DNA of 64,000 nucleotides from Ruegeria atlantica (GTDB lineage Bacteria; Pseudomonadota; Alphaproteobacteria; Rhodobacterales; Rhodobacteraceae), in assembly GCF_013032505.1 (NCBI RefSeq), contig NZ_WQCG01000005.1:186001-250000 (forward strand). The letters are read 5' to 3'. A program made the translations under genes and the position numbers. A model generated the notes under the pieces. The model was not told the DNA's origin, did no database searches, and saw only the letters and a program-made list of their open reading frames with translations. How positions within the stretch are numbered: the first letter of the stretch is position 1; every line of letters begins with the position of its first letter. Shown in pieces: positions 54,351-62,544 of this stretch.

Positions 54351-55163
54351 TTGTCGAGTCTCGAAACACCATTGGAACCCGTCGAACCGATCAGACCTGT
54401 TGCCCCCTGGCTGGGCGGCAAAAGAAACCTCGCCCGGCGCATCAGGGCGCGCATCGACAGCGTTCCGCACACGACATATGCGGAAGCCTTCGTTGGCATG
54501 GGTGGCGTTTTTCTGCGCCGCAGGATGCGACCGCGCGCGGAGGTGATCAATGACATCGGCTGCGACATCAGCAACCTCTTCCGGATCCTGCAGCGTCATT
54601 ACCCGCAGTTTTTGGACATGCTGCGCTTCCAGATCACCACCCGAAACGAATTCCTGCGCCTGGCTCAGACCGATCCCGATACCCTAACCGATCTCGAACG
54701 CGCCGCGCGCTTCCTCTATCTCCAGCGCACGGCCTTCGGCGGCAAGGTTTCAGGCCAGACCTTCGGTGTCGCAAGAGATCGCCCCGGCCGGTTCAACTTG
54801 ACAACGCTCGAGCCCATGCTGGAGGACCTTCACACTCGCCTTGCAGGGGTCGTGATCGAATGTCTGGATTATGCCGAATTCATACCCCGCTACGATGGCG
54901 CGGGAACACTGTTCTATCTCGACCCGCCTTACTGGGGCTGCGAGGCCGATTACGGCAAGGGCGTCTTTGAGCGTGGTGATTTTGAGCGACTGGCGGAAAT
55001 GCTGAAGCGCCTCAAGGGGCGCTTCATTCTGTCGATCAACGATCGCTACGAGATACGGGAGATGTTCGCATGGGCTGATATAGAGGAAGTAGAAACCAGC
55101 TACACTGCCAGCGCCAGGGTGCGCAAGCGGGTCCGAGAGTTATTAATCTCTGGAGGTGAGTGA
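54351..55163 (+). CDS. DNA adenine methyltransferase, D12 class (phage Dam2)
   Basis: 270 residues from the TTG at 54351, chosen because GGGAGG lies 8 bases upstream; a TTG at 54333 is possible but poorly placed. The N-terminal P-W-L-G-G-K-R (19-25), SAM motif Y-A-E-A-F-V-G-M-G-G (43-52) and D-P-P-Y (191-194) are intact. Unlike Dam1, its codon use is GC-rich like the phage. Mu-like phages often modify their DNA to evade restriction. Confidence 0.88.
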   Translation: MSSLETPLEPVEPIRPVAPWLGGKRNLARRIRARIDSVPHTTYAEAFVGMGGVFLRRRMRPRAEVINDIGCDISNLFRILQRHYPQFLDMLRFQITTRNEFLRLAQTDPDTLTDLERAARFLYLQRTAFGGKVSGQTFGVARDRPGRFNLTTLEPMLEDLHTRLAGVVIECLDYAEFIPRYDGAGTLFYLDPPYWGCEADYGKGVFERGDFERLAEMLKRLKGRFILSINDRYEIREMFAWADIEEVETSYTASARVRKRVRELLISGGE

Positions 55164-55364
55164 GCGGTGAAGTTCAGGTTTGTGTGATTGACCAATTTCC
55201 AGCGACACAACTGAACACAGGAACAGTTTCGCCGAATGAGCCCGATGCGGTCGTAGTCGCAATACTTGGGCTCTGAGGGTGCATTCGGCAGCATTGGAGG
55301 CGATTCAGACCTTCGCTCTCAGAATTTGGGGGGCATCAAAGTGCTCAAGAATTGATTGATGCCG

Positions 55365-57221
55365 CTAATCGCCCAGAAAGCTCAGGTTTCGCTCAAGTAG
55401 GTATCGAATTTGAGCACTTTTTACTTCTGAAGCAGCTAGTGCAATTTCTTCAGCAGAACGTTTAAATTCCCTCATCCAACCTCTTTCGCCAAACCCATCA
55501 TATGCACCCGCCTTTGCCAATCCCTCCAAACGCTCTAAGCGGTCTTTGAAGGAAGAGATGGCCGCGTCGGCGTTTTGGGGGGGCAAGCCGAAAATTTTTT
55601 CCGCCGCGAGCTTGGGGTCCATGCCGACAAGGATTGGATCGCTTGAAAAATCAGGAACGCCCTGCGCTTCGAATTTACCATCAATAGCGCTGACGAACCC
55701 GAGAATGTTTGTCTGGGCCAGTTCGAACAATTCCGACGCTCGATCAGGATTTGAACTCCAATAAATTCGGTCCAGAGCCTCTACAAGTTCAATCAGAATC
55801 TCGTTGAACTCAGTGCTCTTGATTGCGTAAAAGCCCAAGCCATAGGCCGCTCCGCCGTCAATCAGTCCGTAGAATTTTCGTCTAGAGATATCACCAGGTA
55901 AACGTTTCGAATCTTCAGCTTCGGCAATGTAGGTTTTGAAGAGCTCAACTAGATCTGACTTAGTTTCAAATCCTACGTTGTGATCCGAAAGGTCCAGCAT
56001 CAACCCTGCGACGTGCAATATCACCAAAGGGTCTAAAAACTCTTTTTCTTCAATCTTTCGCCTAACATCCAACAATGCGGCCTCAACTTCCTCGGCGCCG
56101 AACTTTGTCCACCAATACAACGTTTGCCAACTCTCTTCTGTTCCAGACGGGAATTGCGGAGCGGCGCGCAAAACCGTTTCAACCAATTCACTGGATGCAA
56201 ACCCCCGGCAAATCCAAGCTGACGCAAGTTCAGCAGAAATTAGTGAACCGTCCACGTATACGTGTGGATGATTGTTAAACAGAGCCCTAAACGCCTCGAC
56301 GTCGTCCACGTTCGAGGACTCATGATCACTTGAGCCTCGCGCATCGTTCCGGCTTCTCACGTAAGCCGGATAGCTACACAAGAGATTTAAGTCCAAATTG
56401 GGCGACTTTTGATAGGTGATCGATAGTGCCAAAAACGTCGCTACCAAGTCTTTCATTCCCGACTTGATGGATCGCAGATCATCTGGGATCTGTTGTAAGC
56501 ACCTCGCAAGATCAAAAACCGCATAGCGCAAGAGCCTCAGATTTTGCGTTTCAGACGAAATGAAAACTGACTCAATCAAGTCCTTGTGCTCACACATAAA
56601 TTCTAGCGCTTCTCGTGTCTCCGGGTCGTTGCCTAGACTGCCAAAAATCTGTTCGAGCGCAGCAGATGAGTTTGCGTAAAGCGAGACAGTGCGACCAATG
56701 ACTTTTTCACGCGACCTGCTGTAATCCCGGTCATTTTCGCCTTTGAGTTCCTCTTGGTTGGCTAACAAAATAACGTTGCGAGGCTCATGTTCGACAAATC
56801 GGTTTAGGACGCTCAGCAATTCCGGAGCCGGCATACAAGTGCGTTCCAAATCGTCGAAAATAATTATCCTTGGCGTTGCTTTTAGTACTGTTCTACGGAA
56901 CGCCCCAGTAACGTCGATATTCGCGCCGGTAAACTTATTAAGCACCCCCTCGGCTGCATCTGTCCATCCAGAAGGGATACTAAATCCAGGGCGCTGGAGT
57001 AACGCTTGAAACAAACACTCTTCAATCGCGGGCGCGTTTTTTGCGCCGTAAAGGCTTACGTACAGACAGTCTGATCGTTCTTTCGCCCACTCTTGTATCA
57101 CGTGCGTCTTGCCACACCCCCATGGCCCATCAACCATCAAGGCATAACCCGGTTCCTCTATTGTTGAATAGGCATTCAACTGCGCGTGAAATTGGTTATT
57201 TGGTAAAGATTTTACATTCAT
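55365..57221 (-). CDS. KAP-family P-loop NTPase (candidate defence protein)
   Basis: 618 residues. Walker A D-G-P-W-G-C-G-K-T-H (31-40) and Walker B R-I-I-I-F-D-D-L-E-R (118-127) belong to the KAP NTPase class; a helical part to about 260 and a C-terminal region of about 350 residues with no recognised domain follow. No transmembrane insert, unlike many KAP proteins. The family includes PifA, which excludes T7. AT-rich codon use marks it as acquired. It is divergent from the reverse transcriptase gene. Confidence 0.82.
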   Translation of the reverse strand: MNVKSLPNNQFHAQLNAYSTIEEPGYALMVDGPWGCGKTHVIQEWAKERSDCLYVSLYGAKNAPAIEECLFQALLQRPGFSIPSGWTDAAEGVLNKFTGANIDVTGAFRRTVLKATPRIIIFDDLERTCMPAPELLSVLNRFVEHEPRNVILLANQEELKGENDRDYSRSREKVIGRTVSLYANSSAALEQIFGSLGNDPETREALEFMCEHKDLIESVFISSETQNLRLLRYAVFDLARCLQQIPDDLRSIKSGMKDLVATFLALSITYQKSPNLDLNLLCSYPAYVRSRNDARGSSDHESSNVDDVEAFRALFNNHPHVYVDGSLISAELASAWICRGFASSELVETVLRAAPQFPSGTEESWQTLYWWTKFGAEEVEAALLDVRRKIEEKEFLDPLVILHVAGLMLDLSDHNVGFETKSDLVELFKTYIAEAEDSKRLPGDISRRKFYGLIDGGAAYGLGFYAIKSTEFNEILIELVEALDRIYWSSNPDRASELFELAQTNILGFVSAIDGKFEAQGVPDFSSDPILVGMDPKLAAEKIFGLPPQNADAAISSFKDRLERLEGLAKAGAYDGFGERGWMREFKRSAEEIALAASEVKSAQIRYLLERNLSFLGD

Positions 57222-57505
57222 TTGAACATCTTAATGTTTGTCTAAGCTCTCGTCACACTGCAACAGCCAAAAGACTAGCAATTCATTTTATTGGTTAGCG
57301 GTTGTAGATGCATGTTTCAATTGACCTTTGCATGAAATCGCTGGTACTCAACCAGAAGAGGCGTAGTAGCCGATGGTGGGGCGGGCGAATTACCGGACGC
57401 TCAAGGTGTCGATGGCGCACCGCAAGGTGTGACGATGGACTTGTTTCATTGGAGTCCCTGACTCTTAGCTCCCCCACCGACCTGCGTGGAAATGGTGATG
57501 ATTTA
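57222..57505. other. KAP/RT divergent gap with promoters
   Basis: Contains a candidate ncRNA (57341-57478), and a small inverted repeat AACAT/ATGTT (57225-57238) next to the KAP start that may be an operator. The frame of the RT is open back to 57308, but the extra codons are unusually Arg/Trp-rich and lie over the hairpins. Confidence 0.5.
57341..57478 (+). ncRNA. Candidate structured ncRNA upstream of the reverse transcriptase
   Basis: GC-rich segment in AT-rich DNA. Hairpins: CTGGT/ACCAG (57341-57355); long-range closing stem GGTGGGG (57375-57381) with CCCCACC (57472-57478); inside it CGCACC-GCAA-GGTGTG (57416-57431), a 6-bp stem on a GNRA tetraloop; and GGACT/AGTCC (57437-57457), which competes with GAGTC-CCT-GACTC (57452-57464). 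The RT starts 28 bases downstream. RNA templates next to RTs are known for retrons and some DRT systems. Confidence 0.5.
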
Positions 57506-59053
57506 ATGCAGAATGCTTTGAAAGCCGAAATTAAGCGTTTGTCTAAGAAAGCCTTTGCGAAGGCAGAGCGACAAAAAAAAACAGATCAAAAATATCGGGC
57601 AAGATTTGAGAAACGCACTGGGATAGCGGCGGGTGTTCCAAAGCCCAAAAGAACAACCTTTCCACACCGGCACTTTGACCCAAAGTTCTGCGCTCGAAAT
57701 GCGAATTTCTTGGCCAAGACTATTTGGCACAAAGTGCTTACTCGGCAATATGAACCAACTCCTGCTGTAAATTACCAAATACCTAAGCCGGATGGGTCAA
57801 AGCGCAGCATTATGGCGTTCACCATACCAGATGCTGCTTTGGCAAACGTAGTTCTCAAACGAACGCGAAACCGAAACACAAAACGTCTTTCTCCCTCGTC
57901 CTACGCATACCACCCAGACAAGAATGTCTTTGACGCAATTCTCGCGCTGACGGACTTTGATGCCGGCGGCAAGTTGTTCGCTGTTCAAATCGACTTTGAA
58001 AAGTATTTCGATTTGATCCCAACAAGATACTTAACAGAACGATTGGAAGATGCTGGAAAAATCAGCCTGACGCCACACGAGCGACATATATTCGATAGGT
58101 TTCTGCGCCACAGCCACTGCGACTATCAAGACTATCACAAAGGCCGATTTAAAAGGCGGTTCAAAGGAACACCTCAGGGTTCGTCTGTATCTCTGTTGCT
58201 CGCCAATGTCGCAAATCACGAACTAGACACGGCATTGGCCGCTCAGTCAGGCAAGTTCGTACGCTTTGCTGATGATGTCGTCGCACTTTGCCGCACATAT
58301 GAGCAGGCTCAACTTTTGGAACGTTGTTTCCATGATCACTGTTCGAATAGCGGCCTCAAAATCAACGAAGAGAAATCACCGGGTATCACCATTATTGCGG
58401 GTGGCAAGCAGGAGCTTAGTAGTTGCCCGCATTTTGATTATTTGGGGTATCGATTTGGCCAAGAGGGCCTTGGGGTTCCTGAGAAAGTAGTGGCTCGGAT
58501 CAAATCGCGAATATCGCGCTTGGTTAATATCTATTTGCTGCAGTATTTGGACGCAGGCTTCAACTCCAACCGGGCTGCGAATGCACCACATGCGTACGAT
58601 TGGGATTTGTTGGGACTAATATACGAGATGCGTCGCTCCTTGTACGGTGGGTTATCAGAGGAAGAATTGCGGGCCTTCATTTACGAAGGGCAGATGCTTC
58701 GTAAAATGAAAGGCCTCATGGGCTTTTACTGTTTGATCAATGACCCCAAAGAATTGCGGAAGATTGATGGCTGGATGCTGAGTATAGTCCGAAGGGCAAT
58801 GGTACATCGTAATCGGGTACTGAGTACCAAATACGGGAAAAACTGTCCTACGCCCACCAACTCCCAGTTGGCAACTGGTGAATGGCTGGACGCAAAGGCG
58901 TGGCGCGGAGGAGATCTGCCAGAGTCCAGAGTGCCCAGCCTGGTACGCGGCTGGCGGGCGGCTCGAAAACACTACTATACCTTTGGTTTGGAAAACGTAG
59001 AAGCTCCCACGTATGTAGCTTACACTGATATTGCAGAACTATTTGACTATTGA
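57506..59053 (+). CDS. Reverse transcriptase of defence/unknown-group type
   Basis: 515 residues from the ATG at 57506; earlier in-frame codons are judged noncoding. Palm motifs: A with V-Q-I-D-F-E-K-Y-F-D (Asp about 163), domain 4 G-T-P-Q-G-S-S-V-S-L-L-L-A-N (221-234), and catalytic F-A-D-D (254-257) in place of YADD, then N-E-E-K-S. A thumb and about 150 further residues without recognised domain follow. The SSVS signature and absence of maturase or endonuclease domains point to the UG/Abi-like RTs involved in phage defence. Confidence 0.82.
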   Translation: MQNALKAEIKRLSKKAFAKAERQKKTDQKYRARFEKRTGIAAGVPKPKRTTFPHRHFDPKFCARNANFLAKTIWHKVLTRQYEPTPAVNYQIPKPDGSKRSIMAFTIPDAALANVVLKRTRNRNTKRLSPSSYAYHPDKNVFDAILALTDFDAGGKLFAVQIDFEKYFDLIPTRYLTERLEDAGKISLTPHERHIFDRFLRHSHCDYQDYHKGRFKRRFKGTPQGSSVSLLLANVANHELDTALAAQSGKFVRFADDVVALCRTYEQAQLLERCFHDHCSNSGLKINEEKSPGITIIAGGKQELSSCPHFDYLGYRFGQEGLGVPEKVVARIKSRISRLVNIYLLQYLDAGFNSNRAANAPHAYDWDLLGLIYEMRRSLYGGLSEEELRAFIYEGQMLRKMKGLMGFYCLINDPKELRKIDGWMLSIVRRAMVHRNRVLSTKYGKNCPTPTNSQLATGEWLDAKAWRGGDLPESRVPSLVRGWRAARKHYYTFGLENVEAPTYVAYTDIAELFDY

Positions 59054-59280
59054 GATCATTCAGTAAACTTCGCCGGGGCCAAAGTCTGGTTGATGCAACT
59101 GCACCGCAGCAAAATGATCACGTTCAGAGTCCAAAAGTAGCTGTTAAAATGGGACGCAAAATCCGATTTTAGCGCTTTGCGGTCATTTGCGAAAGATTAT
59201 GGCACAAATGCAAGGAACGGCAGTTGTGTGGCGTTTCCTCGGATGATCCTGATGCTGTAGCCTTTATCTTACCCATCATC
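59054..59280. other. Gap between the RT and the repressor gene
   Basis: About 225 bp with no recognised feature. It marks the change from AT-rich cargo to phage DNA. Confidence 0.5.
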
Positions 59281-60192
59281 CTACCCATCCACCACAACCG
59301 CCCCCTCCGGTCCAAACCAGACTACGCGGCCCACAATCCGAGTGTTGTCCGCGAGCGAGCCCGCTTGTTCTTCATTTCCATCGTTGGTCATGATCCAAGC
59401 CCCGGCCTTACGGCGCAGCCGTCTGACGACAAGGTTGCTATCGGATACTATCATAAAAATAGCGCCTTCCCGAGGCTGGGTGGCGGCAAGATTTAGCACT
59501 AGGAGATAGTCGCTCTGAATTGTGGGTTCCATTGCCAAACCACCCGCACGTATCGCCACCGTAAGGCTGGGATCCAGATCGGACGGAACGTCATCGGCCG
59601 CGATCAGTGCAGTTCCGAGGCCAGCGTCCCTAAACAATGCACCGTCCAGCCCGCCAACAGCCCGCATCTTAAACCTGCGCACCTCCGGTGGCTTTGGCGC
59701 AGGCAGGCGCACTACCAGTTCGTCCAACCTGTCAAGCAGGTTTCTGGTTTCGATCTTGTAGGCACGTTCCATTCTGCGTTCCAGCGCGTCTGCGGACGAT
59801 GCGTTGGCAATGCCCTGTGTGGGAATCTTCGCTTGCATTACCCGCCAAACCTCATCCGCGCTCACGCCCTCAGGTAGCCCCAACAGGTCAGACACGGACT
59901 TGGGTACGCGTTCCAGTGGCACGACGTTCGAGGATTCGCCTGGACTCGATACGTCAGGCGCATCCCCTTCGGCAGCGCTGCGCGGCGGGCCAATCTGGAA
60001 TTCAATACCGAGCGCTTCGCAGATTTCAACAGCGCGCGAAAATCTAGGATCGTGACCATCTAATACGTTACGTATTGATCCTCTGGGCAGACCATGCCCC
60101 ACCTCCGCATTGTGCAGAGAGATGTTTTTTTTCTTTATCGCATTGTTTATCAGCGACTTAAGAAACTCGGTACCGGTCAAACGCTCACTCAT
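59281..60192 (-). CDS. Phage repressor with degenerate S24 (LexA/CI-like) domain
   Basis: 303 residues from the ATG at 60192. N-terminal helix-turn-helix (about 1-60, with H-G-L-P-R-G-S-I-R-N-V-L) and a C-terminal peptidase S24-like fold. At the nucleophile position G-L-A-M-E-P-T has Ala (about residue 218) in place of the Ser of the usual G-D-S-M, and 37 residues later the general base Lys is Arg (V-V-R-R-L). The repressor should not self-cleave in an SOS response. Operators flank its start. Confidence 0.85.
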   Translation of the reverse strand: MSERLTGTEFLKSLINNAIKKKNISLHNAEVGHGLPRGSIRNVLDGHDPRFSRAVEICEALGIEFQIGPPRSAAEGDAPDVSSPGESSNVVPLERVPKSVSDLLGLPEGVSADEVWRVMQAKIPTQGIANASSADALERRMERAYKIETRNLLDRLDELVVRLPAPKPPEVRRFKMRAVGGLDGALFRDAGLGTALIAADDVPSDLDPSLTVAIRAGGLAMEPTIQSDYLLVLNLAATQPREGAIFMIVSDSNLVVRRLRRKAGAWIMTNDGNEEQAGSLADNTRIVGRVVWFGPEGAVVVDG

Positions 60193-60284
60193 TGCACATA
60201 TATGCGCAATAATTTGGTGGCGGTCCAATGAAATATTGAAAGTTGCACAAATATATGCAATACAGTTGCACATGTTTGTGCAAT
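60191..60284. promoter_or_regulatory. Immunity operator region with three 20-bp operators
   Basis: O1 ATTGCACATATATGCGCAAT (60191-60210), O2 GTTGCACAAATATATGCAAT (60242-60261) and O3 GTTGCACATGTTTGTGCAAT (60265-60284) share TTGCAC-N8-GCAAT with near dyad symmetry. O1 overlaps the repressor start, O3 overlaps the start codon of the divergent early gene (60272). The set implies cooperative repression of both promoters. Confidence 0.8.
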
Positions 60285-60556
60285 ACCTTCTGGATTCAAT
60301 CAAAAAATATGCAGATGCAAAGTCACTGTCGGTGGCCAGCGTCGGCCGGTACTCAATTGGCGACGTAAACCTTGTAGATCGTTTAAAAACCGGCCGGATT
60401 ACCATTCGACGAGTTAATCGGGTCATACAGTGGCTTTCCAACCACTGGCCGTCGGATCTGGACTGGCCGCCTGACATCCCACGCCCCGATCCGACCCCCG
60501 ATTCGCCTGCCGCTTTAGCGGCGGCGGATGCCTCCAAGGCGGAGGACGCGGCGTGA
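60272..60556 (+). CDS. Cro/Ner-like early regulator candidate
   Basis: 94 residues from the ATG at 60272. A basic helical part (L-V-D-R-L-K-T-G-R-I-T-I-R-R-V-N-R-V-I-Q-W-L, about 33-54) is followed by a Pro/Asp-rich tail. Divergence from the repressor and position as first early gene are those of Cro or Ner. The HTH is not clear-cut. The next gene starts by GTGA overlap. Confidence 0.55.
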   Translation: MFVQYLLDSIKKYADAKSLSVASVGRYSIGDVNLVDRLKTGRITIRRVNRVIQWLSNHWPSDLDWPPDIPRPDPTPDSPAALAAADASKAEDAA

Positions 60557-60798
60557 CCTACGCGGCCGCACCCGATACCCGGCGCAACACCGCTCGCGTC
60601 GGTAGCCGGGCCGGGGGTCTCAAGCCCACCACTCACGCCATCCCCGGCCCGGCTCAAAGCGCTGTGACGGCCCCGGCTGCGAACACGGATGACACCTTTG
60701 TATTTCACTGCCCTCTCTGGCCCGAATGCGGCTGTCCAGGCGGCGTGATGCGCCCGGAATGCCCGGGCCTCAAATCCCGCAAAGGAACAAGAGCATGA
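60553..60798 (+). CDS. Small early protein with cysteine cluster
   Basis: 81 residues, GTG start overlapping the upstream stop (GTGA). The C-terminus C-P-L-W-P-E-C-G-C-P-G-G-V-M-R-P-E-C-P-G (about 52-71) has four Cys and might bind zinc. No family recognised. Confidence 0.5.
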   Translation: MTYAAAPDTRRNTARVGSRAGGLKPTTHAIPGPAQSAVTAPAANTDDTFVFHCPLWPECGCPGGVMRPECPGLKSRKGTRA

Positions 60799-61058
60799 TC
60801 CTCAGTCCCCGGCATATCCGCGCGGACCGCCGTATCCGTTCCTGCCTGCCGCGCTGTACTGTCCCTGGCGCGGCACACCTGCCCCCGGCCCGCACCGGTT
60901 TACCCACCCACCCAGCCGCGCGGGCCGGGACCTTTTTGCAGAGCCTGATACGCGCAGTACACGCCCTGAACGACCATTGGCTGGGGGATGTGATCGGGGC
61001 ACTCAGCATCTTTGTGCTTCTCTGGGGCGGTCTTCTGGCCGCGTGGGTGTTCTCATGA
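60795..61058 (+). CDS. Small early membrane protein
   Basis: 87 residues, ATGA overlap with the upstream gene. A basic N-terminal half and a C-terminal membrane helix (I-G-A-L-S-I-F-V-L-L-W-G-G-L-L-A-A-W-V-F). Function unknown. Confidence 0.5.
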   Translation: MILSPRHIRADRRIRSCLPRCTVPGAAHLPPARTGLPTHPAARAGTFLQSLIRAVHALNDHWLGDVIGALSIFVLLWGGLLAAWVFS

Positions 61059-61516
61059 CCCTGACCCGATCCCCGGAAACCGAAACCGCCATGAAGGCGC
61101 GCGTTCTGCACAGCCTGTCCCGGGCCCGCGCGCCGGGCCAGTTCCGCAAGGAGATGACAACGCTCTATTGCCGCGCCGGGCATGCCGGCCGGATGAACCT
61201 GGTCGCGGTCATGGCCGATGCGCTCTGGGACAAGATGGAGATCGCGTCTGCGCCCCGGACCGCTGTCCCCCCGACTGAGGAGGAACCCGTTATGAACACG
61301 CCTGACAACAGGCGCGCCACGTACACCACCCTCTATAAGCGTATCGCTGAACTCACCAGGAGCGTGGAGGCGCTGACCGGGGCGGTGCAGGAGCTGCGCC
61401 GTTCGGTGATCGATCTGGAAAAAGGGCTCCGCCGCACGCAAGCGCTTCTGGCTCAAGTGCTTCTGGCTGCGGCCGTGTTCTTCGGATTTCTGATTGCCGT
61501 GTGGGTGATGTCATGA
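61055..61516 (+). CDS. Early protein with coiled coil and C-terminal membrane helix
   Basis: 153 residues, ATGA overlap. The middle (about 90-130) is a coiled coil (A-E-L-T-R-S-V-E-A-L-T-G-A-V-Q-E-L), the end a membrane helix (L-L-A-A-A-V-F-F-G-F-L-I-A-V-W-V-M). Its last half could be separately started at the ATG at 61291, which has GAGGAGGAACCC upstream. Function unknown. Confidence 0.5.
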   Translation: MTLTRSPETETAMKARVLHSLSRARAPGQFRKEMTTLYCRAGHAGRMNLVAVMADALWDKMEIASAPRTAVPPTEEEPVMNTPDNRRATYTTLYKRIAELTRSVEALTGAVQELRRSVIDLEKGLRRTQALLAQVLLAAAVFFGFLIAVWVMS

Positions 61517-62106
61517 CCGCGCTTGCGAGCTTCCGGCAGCTGCGCGGGTCGCTGAGCGCTGCAAACACCTGCATGACTGCCGGTGGTCCGGATGCGGCGC
61601 ACCACGCGATCCGGCATCTGCGACTGGCTGTATTGGCGGCGGCCACGCTGGAAAAACACAAAGTGATGGAGCGGCTGGAGGCGCGCCTGAAAATATCTGA
61701 ACCGGGCCCGTTCGGTGACGTGCCCGCCTACCGGTTGGAAGCCCGCACCGCGATTGCCGAGCTTGGAGATCCGGACGTGGCCCCGCAGCTGATTGTTGGG
61801 CGGATGACGCGCATCATCTGCCTGACCGCAGCCGTCTTTGATTACGACGCGGACACGCTGCGTAACAAGGACAGACGGCCAGGTGTCGTAGAAGCCCGCA
61901 ACATGGCGATGCTGCTTCTGGCCGCGCTGACGCAGGCGAGCCTGAACGAGATCGGAGCGGCCCTTGGCGGCCGCAACCACAAGACCATCCTGCATGGCAT
62001 CCGTAACGCAGCCGACTGGATTGACGAAAGCGATTATGCCGCCTTCCGGGCCATGGAGGTGATGGAGCGGCTGCCGGGTAACGCAAAGCCGGGAGAGGCG
62101 CAATGA
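61513..62106 (+). CDS. DnaA domain IV-like DNA-binding protein
   Basis: 197 residues, ATGA overlap. Residues about 127-170 contain N-E-I-G-A-A-L-G-G-R-N-H-K-T-I-L-H-G-I-R, close to the DnaA signature for binding DnaA boxes (GGR-H-T-hydrophobic-H). No AAA+ domain is present. The N-terminal part is helical and unrecognised. A role in phage replication or in binding host dnaA boxes is likely but inferred. Confidence 0.72.
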   Translation: MTALASFRQLRGSLSAANTCMTAGGPDAAHHAIRHLRLAVLAAATLEKHKVMERLEARLKISEPGPFGDVPAYRLEARTAIAELGDPDVAPQLIVGRMTRIICLTAAVFDYDADTLRNKDRRPGVVEARNMAMLLLAALTQASLNEIGAALGGRNHKTILHGIRNAADWIDESDYAAFRAMEVMERLPGNAKPGEAQ

Positions 62107-62139
62107 GCGGCACCTTCAGGTTGAACCGGGGAGAGACTC

Positions 62140-62544
62140 ATGACCGAAGAGGCCACACACGACCCGCAACGCAGTGCGAAGGGCAAGCCCGATTTCCAGC
62201 GGATAGTCCTGGAGACCGTTACCAGGGATCTTCACGAGGAGAACCTGCCGCTTCAGCGTGCTTTAAAGACCTTATCGTCCCCCGCGCCGCATTCAGGAGG
62301 AGAGAGACCCATGACCCGCGATCTCTGTAACGCCCGGCGTCGGGAACTGAGCAAGGTCGGGGTTGATCGGCTTGCTATCGACATCCTGCCGACCTTGCAT
62401 GGCCTCTCCGTCTCCCAGGCGGTTGCGGTCATTGAGCGTGCCAGGGACTTGCTTCTCTGGGTCTCGGTCTTTGATGCAACTTCTGCCGAGTTCAGTGCGG
62501 AGCGCGAAGCGCTTGAAGCACTGTCGGCCTCTTCTGACGAATGA
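62140..62544 (+). CDS. Small early protein, two possible starts
   Basis: 134 residues from the ATG at 62140 (GGGGAGAG upstream). An in-frame ATG at 62311 has a better site (AGGAGGAGAGAG) and would give 77 residues. The second half is helical (G-L-S-V-S-Q-A-V-A-V-I-E-R-A-R-D-L-L). No family recognised. The alternative frame starting by ATGA overlap at 62103 is less convincing. Confidence 0.5.
   Translation: MTEEATHDPQRSAKGKPDFQRIVLETVTRDLHEENLPLQRALKTLSSPAPHSGGERPMTRDLCNARRRELSKVGVDRLAIDILPTLHGLSVSQAVAVIERARDLLLWVSVFDATSAEFSAEREALEALSASSDE

Noticed and set aside
54119..54553. Plus-strand frame starting in the Dam2 leader
   Set aside because: Out of frame with Dam2 and overlapping its SAM-binding region; no family and no ribosome site.
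57506..59053. Group II intron maturase or diversity-generating retroelement RT
   Set aside because: No maturase X or HNH domain, FADD and SSVS instead of the usual motifs, no intron domain V-like hairpin found, and no template/variable repeat pair or Avd gene nearby.
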